A DNA stretch of 64,000 bases from Saprospiraceae bacterium (GTDB lineage Bacteria > Bacteroidota > Bacteroidia > Chitinophagales > Saprospiraceae). The position numbers and the translations under genes are program-made. The notes under the pieces were generated by a model. The model did not search any database, was not told the DNA's origin, and saw nothing but the letters and a program-made list of their open reading frames with translations. The stretch covers positions 124,001 through 188,000 of the forward strand of contig JALHRR010000003.1 of assembly GCA_022841345.1 (NCBI GenBank), in the 5' to 3' direction. Of this stretch, positions 53,786 through 61,476 are shown one piece after another (position 1 is the first letter of the stretch; each line of letters begins with the position of its first letter).

Positions 53786-54202
53786 TTATTTATTTTTCAA
53801 AAGATCTCTTATCTCAGCCAGAAGAACTTCTTCATTACTAGGCGCTGGTGGTGCAGCAGGGGCAGCCTCTTCTTTCTTTCTAGTTGCATTGTAACCCTTT
53901 AATAGCATGAAAATGGCAGCAGCAATAATCAGAAAATCAATGATTGTCTGTAAAAATGCTCCATATCTAATGGCGACTGCAGGCACAGCTTCACCGGCCT
54001 CATTCACAGTTGCATCTTTCAGAACAAACATCAGGTCTCTGAAATCAACACCTCCAAGCAGTAAACCAATAGGAGGCATAATCACATCGGCAACAAAGGA
54101 AGAAACAACAGCCCCGAATGCACCGGCAATAATGACAGCAACAGCCAGATCCAGTACATTGCCTTTCATGATAAAGGCTTTAAATTCTTTTAACATAAAC
54201 AT
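53786..54202 (-). CDS. mscL: Large-conductance mechanosensitive channel MscL
   Basis: A 138-residue pentameric safety valve that opens on hypo-osmotic stress. Helix 1: [20 protein letters not shown], carrying the pore-lining Gly/Ala pattern. Then [20 protein letters not shown] and helix 2 [20 protein letters not shown]. The C-terminal region is an Ala/Pro-rich linker ([12 protein letters not shown]) and an amphipathic helix [17 protein letters not shown] at 54202 or 54196 (MLKEFKAF) gives the family N-terminus; the frame upstream to 54259 is not conserved. Confidence 0.95.
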   Translation of the reverse strand: MFMLKEFKAFIMKGNVLDLAVAVIIAGAFGAVVSSFVADVIMPPIGLLLGGVDFRDLMFVLKDATVNEAGEAVPAVAIRYGAFLQTIIDFLIIAAAIFMLLKGYNATRKKEEAAPAAPPAPSNEEVLLAEIRDLLKNK

Positions 54203-54372
54203 TTCATTTTGGAGTTGAAAAATAAAATTCCTCTGTAATAATAAGAAATTAATACACAATAGACAGGAGTAAGAATATAAACTTCTTAGCTGCAGTATGA
54301 ATGATACTTAAACAAAACTCTTACTTGAAGATGGATATGTAATCCTGCTTTGAAGAACGGTAAAACTGATAT

Positions 54373-55380
54373 TCAATGTGGTACATCCTCTGGCAATACA
54401 TGCTTTTTGTTGTACATCACATTATCCAAATTCCAGTCAATTTGTCTGACAAAAGGATGTTGTCTCACAGGACAATCAGTAATCGTGCAGAGTTTACAGG
54501 ATTGCGGCGCACAGGGATCAGTATGAACAAATATTTCGAGAACGCTGGGGTCAATAGACTTCATAGTCTCCTCGAATAATTCTACAGCATCGTGGCCCTG
54601 ATTGATATCATAGTACCATGGAACGGTGACATGACAATCTATATGATACTTTGAGCCATACTTGATAATACGGAGATTGTGTATGTCGATCCAATAGGGT
54701 TTTCTGAACGCATTTAATTTGATAACCATTTTGGAAATCAAATCATAATCGGCCTTATCCATGATACCGGCTATTGAATTTTCAACAAGCTTATATCCTG
54801 TAAATATAATGATGACACCAAAAACTATAGCGCAAATATTATCTAATAAGACCCAGTCAAATATCCAGGTCAAAATAACACCCAGTACCAGTCCTGCTGA
54901 AGACCAGGCATCTGATTTTAAATGCTTTCCTCCGGCCAGAAGGATTTGTGAATTGGCGCTTTTACCTCTTTTTTCCAACAAAAAACCCAGAACAAAATTG
55001 ATTAATCCTGCCATACCAACTAAGAGAACCCCCCACTGAAGTTTTTGGATTTCCTGGGGATAGATAAAATTGTAGATTGCTTTACTAATGATAATGATAC
55101 CGGCAGCCAGGATCAATGCTCCTTCAAATCCGGCAGAAAGAAACTCAATTTTACCATGTCCGTATGGATGATTCCTGTCCTGAGGTCTGTAAGCAATATT
55201 AAATGCATAAAGTCCAAGTGCTGCAGCTGCTACATTAATGATGCTTTCCAGGGCATCTGAAAGAATGGCATTTGAATTAGTAAGAAAAAAAGCTACAAAC
55301 TTGATCACCAAAATGACCGAGCCCAGTGTCACAGATATGACCAGGAGTTGTTGATTCTGCTTAATTTCGGCTGTATTCAA
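54373..55380 (-). CDS. Cation diffusion facilitator (CDF) transporter with Cys-rich tail
   Basis: A 335-residue divalent-metal/proton antiporter. Helix II holds SNAILSDALESIINVA with the metal-site Asp and Glu. Helix V holds GKHLKSDAWSSAGLVLG with the HxxxD pair. The family HPYGHGKIEFLSAGFEG motif lies between helices II and III, and NSIAGIMD follows helix VI. The C-terminal cytoplasmic domain ends with an added Cys/His-rich segment, HTDPCAPQSCKLCTITDCPV, which could bind zinc, copper or cobalt. The start is TTG at 55380; no ATG fits upstream of helix I. It is not in an operon. Confidence 0.92.
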   Translation of the reverse strand: MNTAEIKQNQQLLVISVTLGSVILVIKFVAFFLTNSNAILSDALESIINVAAAALGLYAFNIAYRPQDRNHPYGHGKIEFLSAGFEGALILAAGIIIISKAIYNFIYPQEIQKLQWGVLLVGMAGLINFVLGFLLEKRGKSANSQILLAGGKHLKSDAWSSAGLVLGVILTWIFDWVLLDNICAIVFGVIIIFTGYKLVENSIAGIMDKADYDLISKMVIKLNAFRKPYWIDIHNLRIIKYGSKYHIDCHVTVPWYYDINQGHDAVELFEETMKSIDPSVLEIFVHTDPCAPQSCKLCTITDCPVRQHPFVRQIDWNLDNVMYNKKHVLPEDVPH

Positions 55381-55465
55381 TGGAATTTAAAATTTCTGAC
55401 AACAAAGATAGTGCTTAGTAAAGTGGCAAGAGGCAACTTTTGAAAATGATATAGTGTTACATCCA

Positions 55466-55493
55466 TTGACTGAAGAAATCTTGTATAAATTTG
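55466..55493 (+). promoter_or_regulatory. Promoter candidate (TTG-N17-TAAATTTG)
   Basis: TTG (55466-55468) and TAAATTTG (55486-55493) form a reasonable -33/-7 pair, 44 bp upstream of the lipoprotein ATG at 55538. Confidence 0.5.
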
Positions 55494-55537
55494 ATCTGAA
55501 TATCCACTGTGTTTGAATTACTAAATCAATACATCAC

Positions 55538-55939
55538 ATGAAATCTGCCTTTTTAATGATCATTTCCAGTCTGTTTCTGATGGCATCCTCCTGCCATAAG
55601 CACGGCCCTGATGACGAAAACAACGTAGTTACGATAACTGTCAATAAACCTTCCGCAGGCCAGAATGTCAATGTATCCAATATCAATATTGAGATTGTCT
55701 ATGCTGCAACAAGCCTCACACACGATATCGAAATCCGCATCTATCCCAAAAATGAGCCTTCTGAAATATTGTATTCTCACACGGAGCATCTCCACAGAAA
55801 AAATGCAACAGTCACTAAATCTGCTTCCATCACTGGTTATCCGGCAGGTACTGAATTTGTCCTTGAGACAAGTGCATGTATAGATCTGAATTGTGAATTA
55901 CCAAAAGCTACCAAATCGGTTAATTTCTTTCAGATGTAA
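55538..55939 (+). CDS. Small lipoprotein
   Basis: A 133-residue protein with a lipoprotein signal: MKSAFLMIISSLFLMASSC, Cys at residue 19. The mature start HKHGPDDENN is His/Asp-rich and may bind metal; the CDF metal transporter lies divergently 158 bp away. The body (ITVNKPSAGQNVNVSNINIE, then a Cys pair in SACIDLNCELP near the end) looks like a small Ig-like beta sandwich. No family is recognised. A link to metal handling is only suggested by position and the charged N-terminus. Confidence 0.75.
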   Translation: MKSAFLMIISSLFLMASSCHKHGPDDENNVVTITVNKPSAGQNVNVSNINIEIVYAATSLTHDIEIRIYPKNEPSEILYSHTEHLHRKNATVTKSASITGYPAGTEFVLETSACIDLNCELPKATKSVNFFQM

Positions 55940-56270
55940 TTTTGACTCAAGGAAACTTTGAAAAGTTTAATAGGAGATTACTAAAAGCCTCTTAAAGTAT
56001 CGTGAGTTCGCCGGATTCTGTGACTACTGATTTTGTCATTATTTTTGCCTGAAAGAAGACAAAAATAACGCCAAAACTGAGATTTGTGATTTCTATACCC
56101 GGGACTACATCCCGGGTTACAAAGATTTTGCCACTCTGGGGCAATTATTTCCTCTAATTCAGAATTTGAGTTTGAATATTGAACTCAAGTTATAGTATGA
56201 TTCCGATGTTTTTAATAGTGTCTTTTAGTGTCCTTTGTGGATAGCATGTTGCTTTAAATCTGGTGAGGCA
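55940..56270. other. Spacer with decayed dispersed repeats
   Basis: No gene. ACCCGGGA-CTACA-TCCCGGGT (56097-56117) is a perfect 8-bp hairpin followed by TTACAAAGATTTTGCC and CTGGGGCA. From memory this resembles dispersed intergenic elements common in Bacteroidota (GGGTTACAAAGATTTTGCCCC type). TAGTGTCTTTTAGTGTCC at about 56217 resembles a phrase at about 60275 (TTTCGTGTCTTTTAGTGG). Confidence 0.5.
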
Positions 56271-56277
56271 ATAAAAA

Positions 56278-56299
56278 AAAGCCCGGCTAGCCGGGCTTT
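56278..56299 (-). terminator. Strong intrinsic terminator on the minus strand
   Basis: AAAGCCCGGC and GCCGGGCTTT pair perfectly around a TA loop. On the minus strand the stem is followed by eight T residues, the classic arrangement. No annotated long gene ends here, so it must close a short minus-strand transcript such as the small frame at 56349-56444. Confidence 0.8.
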
Positions 56300-56348
56300 C
56301 AAAACAAGTGGTCCTTAAAAACAAATTACTGAACCTCCTTCAGGAACT

Positions 56349-56444
56349 TCAGAAATTTCTGTGCATTGCCAGTCTGAATTTTTGTACTTGTTTAATCAAA
56401 AAAACTAATAATAAGATCGCGGTATAGATAAACGTTGCTGTCAT
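56349..56444 (-). CDS. Possible small membrane peptide (or small RNA) ahead of a strong terminator
   Basis: An ATG at 56444 opens a 31-codon frame: a hydrophobic helix MTATFIYTAILLLVFLI, then basic KQVQKFRLAMHRNF. A second frame over the same 3' end reads KIQTGNAQKFLKFLKEVQ and stops at 56326, so a frameshift could join them. The minus-strand terminator at 56278-56299 lies 50 bp further on. Either a one-helix small protein or a non-coding RNA of about 170 nt is possible. No TAnnTTTG box was found upstream. Tentative. Confidence 0.35.
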   Translation of the reverse strand: MTATFIYTAILLLVFLIKQVQKFRLAMHRNF

Positions 56445-56519
56445 TTCTCTTTAGTTTTGAGTTACTATTTACATAGACAGGATTTTTTTTAAAAAGGGTT
56501 GGGTCGCAATGAAAATAAA

Positions 56520-57299
56520 ATGGAAAATAGTGAAATAAAAGCATTTCTGGACCATTGGGTCAGCCGTATGAATCAGCCCGAATTCATTGATAATGATCCC
56601 ATTAGCATACCTCATAGCTATGAAAAAAAACAGGATAAAGAAATTGCAGCTTTTTTTGCAGCTGTCTTTGCCTGGGGACAAAGAATCACTATCATCAATA
56701 AAACCAGAGAATTATTGACCCTGATGGATAATGCACCGCATGAATTCATTCTCGGGCACCAGGAGTCTGATCTGAAGAGATTCCTGAATTTTAAACACAG
56801 AACTTTTCAGGCGACAGATACGCTTCACTTTCTGTCATTCCTTCAATCACATTATTCCCGGCACAATTCGCTGGAAGATGCTTTTCTTGAGAATGGCGTG
56901 TTTGGCAATGCAGCAAAAGCATTAAGCAGATTTCATCAATATTTCTTTAGCGATGAGTGGTCACCCAAACGGACCAGAAAACATATCCCCAATCCGGAGA
57001 CTAAATCTACCTGCAAAAGAATGAATATGTTTTTGCGATGGATGGTACGTAAAGATGATGCCGGGGTAGATTTCGGTATCTGGAAAAGAATTCCTGTTTC
57101 ATCGTTGCTAATGCCCCTTGATGTTCATGTGGAGAATACTTCCCGCGCATTAGGAATATTGACCAGAAAGCAACGAGACTGGCAAGCTGTGGAAGAATTA
57201 ACTGCTAAATTGAGAGCATTTGATCCGGAAGATCCTGTGAAATATGATTTTGCCCTTTTTGGCCTGGGAATACATCAGCGGTCTAACATTTTTCCGTAA
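56520..57299 (+). CDS. TIGR02757 (DUF2400) family protein
   Basis: A 259-residue protein. Family landmarks: FIDNDPISIPHSYEKKQDKE, AAFFAAVFAWGQRITIINK, LLTLMDNAPHEFI, FKHRTFQATD, a C-terminal RMNMFLRWMVRKDDAGVDFG, LLMPLDVHVENTSRALGILT and ending FDPEDPVKYDFALFGLGIHQ. The helix-hairpin-helix-like C-terminal half resembles DNA glycosylase folds, but no activity is known. The ATG at 56520 is preferred over TTG at 56499. It stands alone; repeat block 5 starts right after the stop. Confidence 0.92.
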   Translation: MENSEIKAFLDHWVSRMNQPEFIDNDPISIPHSYEKKQDKEIAAFFAAVFAWGQRITIINKTRELLTLMDNAPHEFILGHQESDLKRFLNFKHRTFQATDTLHFLSFLQSHYSRHNSLEDAFLENGVFGNAAKALSRFHQYFFSDEWSPKRTRKHIPNPETKSTCKRMNMFLRWMVRKDDAGVDFGIWKRIPVSSLLMPLDVHVENTSRALGILTRKQRDWQAVEELTAKLRAFDPEDPVKYDFALFGLGIHQRSNIFP

Positions 57300-57513
57300 G
57301 CAAGGTCTGTTGTATGAGGGAGACGCAATGCAGTGCGTCTCTACATTGGTGTGCTCCCGGCTGTTTGCTCCTCAACCTCTTAACGCCTTATCGAACCACA
57401 CCCAAACTCTCAACTCAAAACCCACACTTCGATTAACCGCTTCACCGATTCACCGATTCCCGGCTTCTACTCTAAGTTTTTACTATTTTTTACGGAGATA
57501 TAGTCGAAGCGAA

Positions 57514-57631
57514 GTGATGTCTTATTGCGCCTGCGGCTTAGAAGGTGATGTTTTTTCAGAGAGCAAGCTCTGAAAAAGTGATGTCTCAGAACAAATGGGC
57601 TGCAAAGCAGTCCATTTGTTCTGAGGTGATG
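57514..57631. repeat. GTGATG hairpin array, copy 5
   Basis: GTGATG at 57514, 57545, 57578 and 57626. Unit b is identical to that of copy 2. Unit c: CTCAGAACAAAT (57585-57596) pairs with ATTTGTTCTGAG (57614-57625), with inner GGGCTGC-AAA-GCAGTCC. Relative to copy 2 both arms changed at two positions in a matching way. Confidence 0.85.
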
Positions 57632-57774
57632 GCTAGGGCCAAGAAGAAGTATGCAGCTTATTCCGGTTTAACCGGCTGTTAACTAACCTCCTAACCTTCT
57701 CACCTCCTAAACACTTATGCTCTTAACGATTAACCGCATAGCCGATTATTAACCGATCCCCGGCTGTTTTCGCA

Positions 57775-57814
57775 TCAACGCCTCAACCTCTCAACGCCTT
57801 AACGCCTTAACGAA
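57775..57814. repeat. 8-bp periodic repeat
   Basis: Five octamers in register: TCAACGCC, TCAACCTC, TCAACGCC, TTAACGCC, TTAACGAA, then CCACACC. The same words, in closely similar order, are in block 1. Confidence 0.75.
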
Positions 57815-57893
57815 CCACACCTAAAACTCTCAACTCAAAACCCACACCTCGAATACCCGATTCACCAATTAACCGGTACGCGGCTGTTCATGA

Positions 57894-58283
57894 TTACCCT
57901 TTATCGAATCGTATCTCCTGAATCACATTCTTGGCGCCACTTTGTTTGACAAATATGTACACTCTGAATGAGCCGGAACTTGTCGTGAGGCTACCAATAG
58001 TATATTTGGAGTCTTTGCCTTTTGAACTTCCCTGATGCATTTCCTTGAAATCTGTAGGTCTGTTATTGCTGAAAAATTTGCTGATCATAGCAATGGCTTC
58101 CTTCTTACTGTAGATCATTTGATCTTCAAGGATACAAACCTCCACTGGGTCATCCATGTGTCTGCCTAAGGCATTTGCATCACCGGATTTAATGGCAGTA
58201 AAAATATCACTCATCTGAGCCTGTATTCCTGAAACAGCTATCAGGCTGAAGAAAAATATAATGGCGGAAGTTTTCATTTTCAT
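57894..58283 (-). CDS. DUF4783 family secreted protein
   Basis: A 129-residue protein with a signal peptide (MKMKTSAIIFFFSLIAVSGI, cleaved near IQAQ). The mature domain is a small NTF2-like cone fold: DIFTAIKSGDANALGRHMDD, VEVCILEDQMIYSKKEAIAM, KFFSNNRPTDFKEMHQGSSK and a closing RVYIFVKQSG. This matches DUF4783, a periplasmic or secreted family found across Bacteroidota with no known function. The ATG at 58283 or the next Met two codons on may be the start. The stop is five bases from a GGCTGTT repeat delimiter. Confidence 0.9.
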   Translation of the reverse strand: MKMKTSAIIFFFSLIAVSGIQAQMSDIFTAIKSGDANALGRHMDDPVEVCILEDQMIYSKKEAIAMISKFFSNNRPTDFKEMHQGSSKGKDSKYTIGSLTTSSGSFRVYIFVKQSGAKNVIQEIRFDKG

Positions 58284-58461
58284 TTATTTAATTAGTTCAA
58301 AACCAACACTAAATATACGTACCGGAATAAATAAAGTTATGGTCCTGGGGTTAAACATACATTAAATTACGGGCAGAATAGCCTGGCTCATCAAATGATC
58401 GGCCTACTTCTCCACGTATCTCATCTGTAATACCTAATTTCGCGACCTAACGTTTGTTTTT

Positions 58462-60000
58462 ATGAATACGCAAAAATCATTCCTGATTATTTTAGATGGT
58501 TGGGGAATCTATCCCGATCCGGATGTCAGTGCTATCAAAAGAGCCCACACCCCTTATTTTAATCAGCTGAATCTGGATTATCCGCACAGTACACTGACAA
58601 CTTTCGGCATGGATGTAGGGTTGCCGGAAGGACAGATGGGCAATTCTGAAGTAGGTCATATGAATCTGGGAGCCGGCAAGGTGGTTTACCAGGAACTTGC
58701 CAGAATTCATAAAGCAGTAGAAGATCAGGAGTTACAAAACCATCCGCTTTTGCTGGAGGCACTGCATTATGCTAAAGAAAATAATCGCAAAGTGCACCTC
58801 CTGGGGCTTATTTCAGATGGTGGTGTACATTCTCATATCCGGCATTTGATTGCTCTTTGTGATACTTGTATCCAGCATAATATTCCAAATGTGTTCATTC
58901 ATGCCATCACAGATGGGCGGGATACAGATCCAAAAGGAGGGATTCATTACCTTGAAATGGTCAATGATCATATCAAAAACTCAGGAATCAAATGGGGTTC
59001 TCTCATTGGAAGATATTATGCCATGGACAGAGATAATCGTTGGGAACGCATACAGCTGGCATACGATCTTCTGGTAAATGGAGCAGGGACAGGAACCCGG
59101 GATATTTTCCAGGCTTTAAGGCAAAGCTATTCCGAAAAAATCTCTGATGAATTTGTGCAACCTCACTTCATGATGAATGAAAATGGAAAAGCTGTGGCCA
59201 AAATTGAGGATGGAGATGTCGTGGTGTTTTTCAACTTCCGTACAGACAGACCCAGAGAACTTACATATGTGCTGACACAGTCTTCAGTAGATACTTTTCC
59301 CTGCAATCCTCTGGATTTAAAGTTCGTGACTTTTGCCAGATATGATGAAACATTTAAGAACCAGATTGTCCTGTTTGAGAAAGATGATATCAAAGAAACG
59401 ATTGGCGAAGTAGTTTCTAAACATGGTCTTACCCAGGTTAGAATTGCGGAAACTGAGAAATATCCGCATGTAACTTTTTTCTTCAATGGGGGCAGAGAAG
59501 CGAGATTTGAAGGGGAAGACAGAATTCTCATTCCATCTCCTAAAGTGGCAACTTATGATCTGCAACCTGAAATGAGTGCACCCGGAATAACGAAAGCTAT
59601 AATGGAATATATGGTAACTCATCAACCGGACTTTATTTGCCTCAACTTTGCAAATGCAGATATGGTCGGTCATACCGGCATAATGTCCGCTGCCGTGGCT
59701 GCAGTGGAAGCCGTAGATAAATGCTTGTCAGAAATGGTTCCTCTCGCCTTGGAATTGAATTACAATATGCTGATTATCGCAGATCATGGCAATGCAGATT
59801 ATATGGTCAATCCCGATGGCAGCCCCAATACGGCGCATTCGATGAATCCTGTCCCATGTATTCTGGTCTCAAAGGATGCTGATAAATACACTATTGACAA
59901 TGGAAAATTGGCTGATATAGCGCCTACATTGCTTACTTTAATGGGTGTCCCAATTCCGGAGGAGATGACTGGAAATGTTTTAATTCAAGCTAAAGATTGA
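58462..60000 (+). CDS. gpmI: Cofactor-independent phosphoglycerate mutase GpmI
   Basis: A 512-residue metal-dependent enzyme that interconverts 3- and 2-phosphoglycerate in glycolysis and gluconeogenesis. The phosphatase-like domain holds LIILDGWG (D12) and the phospho-acceptor S62 in QMGNSEVGHMNLGAG. The transferase-domain insert has HAITDGRDTDPKGG, GRYYAMDRDNRWERI and FNFRTDRPREL. The C-terminal metal ligands lie in NFANADMVGHTG and IADHGNADYM, with NTAHSMNPVP. The length is the family norm. Monocistronic. Confidence 0.98.
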   Translation: MNTQKSFLIILDGWGIYPDPDVSAIKRAHTPYFNQLNLDYPHSTLTTFGMDVGLPEGQMGNSEVGHMNLGAGKVVYQELARIHKAVEDQELQNHPLLLEALHYAKENNRKVHLLGLISDGGVHSHIRHLIALCDTCIQHNIPNVFIHAITDGRDTDPKGGIHYLEMVNDHIKNSGIKWGSLIGRYYAMDRDNRWERIQLAYDLLVNGAGTGTRDIFQALRQSYSEKISDEFVQPHFMMNENGKAVAKIEDGDVVVFFNFRTDRPRELTYVLTQSSVDTFPCNPLDLKFVTFARYDETFKNQIVLFEKDDIKETIGEVVSKHGLTQVRIAETEKYPHVTFFFNGGREARFEGEDRILIPSPKVATYDLQPEMSAPGITKAIMEYMVTHQPDFICLNFANADMVGHTGIMSAAVAAVEAVDKCLSEMVPLALELNYNMLIIADHGNADYMVNPDGSPNTAHSMNPVPCILVSKDADKYTIDNGKLADIAPTLLTLMGVPIPEEMTGNVLIQAKD

Positions 60001-60004
60001 TATT

Positions 60005-60300
60005 CCCGAATGCGCTGGACACTTTTGCATGATGCTGGTTTGCAGAAATTGAGGTGGAAGATTGAAAAGATTGACAAAATAAATTAGAGATAATCTTTTA
60101 ACCCTGGTGTAAATACGTGCTCACTCACTCTCGCACAAAAAAGAAATAAGCCTTTGGTGAGATTGAAATTCCCTTGATAAGGTTTTAACTTCCACGAAAT
60201 AAATAAAAGGCCACAAATAAAAATTACCAATTTTTCGGGTTCATTCATTTGAAACCATTCGTGTAATTTCGTGTCTTTTAGTGGATAAAATTAGATTTAT
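60005..60300. repeat. Spacer with dispersed repeat fragments after gpmI
   Basis: No gene. ACTTTTGCATGATGCTGG (about 60020) resembles ACTTTTGCAGAATGCTGA at 62461. GGAAGATTGAAAAGATTG (about 60054) resembles GGAAGATTGATAAGATTG at about 62257. TTCGTGTAATTTCGTG near 60258-60275 resembles phrases dispersed in many bacterial genomes, from memory. Confidence 0.5.
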
Positions 60301-60327
60301 TGGCTACCAGAACTTCTGACAATTTCA

Positions 60328-61215
60328 TCAGAAAGAAAAACCAATAGAAGCCTGAAAAGTAAGGTTAGTTCTTTTGTCCTCACTTAAAACAGCTTTGTTG
60401 TCGGGGCCAGGAGCACTGTATTGCAATTTCATATTATTATTGACCAAATTGGTCAATCCATATTGGGCCCGCAATCCCAGGTACAAGCCCTGATTGAGAT
60501 ATAGCGAAAATCCTCCGATAAGGCCAAAATCAAAGACTTTATACAAATTTCCATCCCGGGTTTCATTTTCAGTGTAGGCTCCTAATATAGTTGGTAATTG
60601 ATATTGCTGGGCAGCAATCGGAATATTGATGAAATCACCCGTAAGTGGTATAGTATAATCCAGCAATTGATCCTTAATATAATTGTGATTGAGCTGAACA
60701 GTGAATTCATTGACCAGAGGGTTGGTTCCGGAAAATGTCAAATCTCCGCTCCCTTTTGAACCCACTAAAAAAGAACCATAAACACCCCCGCTTACCTCAA
60801 GTCCTTTCGTAATTTTTGCATAAGCATACAATGGAATGTCAATATGAGTCTGCGATACAGTAATATTTGACTTTCTATTGCCAATTGAAGTCACACTTGC
60901 GCCCTGAATGTTGCGAAATACAAAGAAAGAAGGGCCATCATAATTAATTGTCGCCCCCTTTTGTGAGTAATTTCCTTCCACGCCAATTCCATATTTCTTC
61001 AAGTAATCAAAATGGTATCTGGCTCCAACACCGATATGAAAGCCTGTTGTATAGCCCAATTTTTCATAATCGGTATCAGCAGATCCTTCTACAGGATCGC
61101 TCATCGTCCCAAAATTGAGTCCAGCCCTGAAGATACTTCCAAAGCCCTGAGCATCTATTTGGTTGGCGCCTAAAAAAAGTAGAAAGATGAAGAGTGTGTT
61201 GATCAGTTTTTGCAT
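60328..61215 (-). CDS. Porin-family outer-membrane beta-barrel (PorT-like)
   Basis: A 295-residue protein. The ATG at 61215 gives a signal peptide (MQKLINTLFIFLLFLGANQI, cleavage after DAQ); the frame runs to 61377 but that part is leader and promoter. The mature N-terminus GSIFRAGLNFGTMSDPVEGS and the strands TGFHIGVGARYHFDYLKKYG, GLEVSGGVYGSFLVGSKG and FGLIGGFSLYLNQGLYLGLR end in NLTFQASIGFSF with a terminal Phe. This is the pattern of the small outer-membrane beta-barrel family (OMP_b-brl) common in Bacteroidota. Ligand unknown. Confidence 0.88.
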   Translation of the reverse strand: MQKLINTLFIFLLFLGANQIDAQGFGSIFRAGLNFGTMSDPVEGSADTDYEKLGYTTGFHIGVGARYHFDYLKKYGIGVEGNYSQKGATINYDGPSFFVFRNIQGASVTSIGNRKSNITVSQTHIDIPLYAYAKITKGLEVSGGVYGSFLVGSKGSGDLTFSGTNPLVNEFTVQLNHNYIKDQLLDYTIPLTGDFINIPIAAQQYQLPTILGAYTENETRDGNLYKVFDFGLIGGFSLYLNQGLYLGLRAQYGLTNLVNNNMKLQYSAPGPDNKAVLSEDKRTNLTFQASIGFSF

Positions 61216-61315
61216 AATATTTTCCTTTGTGTTGTCTCTAAATGATTTTTCAAATTGTACCTGAGCAATGATCCTTATAATTGAGATATGGCTTATGGTC
61301 CATTTATTGAAAAGC

Positions 61316-61323
61316 CAAAGATA
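61316..61323 (-). promoter_or_regulatory. -7 box for the porin-like gene (TATCTTTG)
   Basis: On the minus strand TATCTTTG is preceded by a TTTC 18 bp further upstream. It lies about 100 bp before the ATG at 61215, inside the unsupported upstream frame extension. Confidence 0.5.
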
Positions 61324-61433
61324 AAACGAATCAGGGACAATGAAAGTGTCTTCATGCGGTTTGCTTAACCATCTCAAGAGCTCTCCTGTTTACTAAGGGT
61401 TTTTCCAACACACATTCTTTAGGCTGTTTATAG

Positions 61434-61441
61434 TACATTTG
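61434..61441 (+). promoter_or_regulatory. -7 box for trmB (TACATTTG)
   Basis: TACATTTG matches TAnnTTTG and is 35 bp upstream of the trmB ATG at 61477. The -33 element is not clear. Confidence 0.45.
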
Positions 61442-61476
61442 CACCCTCAAATTGACCAGCATCAGAATTACTATTC

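Larger units (their letters stand above)
57310..57893. repeat. Composite repeat block 5 (between TIGR02757 and DUF4783 genes)
   Basis: No gene. Order: palindrome GAGACGCA ... TGCGTCTC (57320-57341), GGCTGTT delimiter (57359), octamer words, CCGATTCA-type words, tagtcgaagc lead-in, GTGATG hairpin array (57514-57631), TTATTCCGG, GGCTGTT (57673), CGATTAACCG words, GGCTGTT (57762), TCAACGCC octamers (57775-57814), then GGCTGTT (57883) five bases before the DUF4783 stop codon. Confidence 0.8.
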
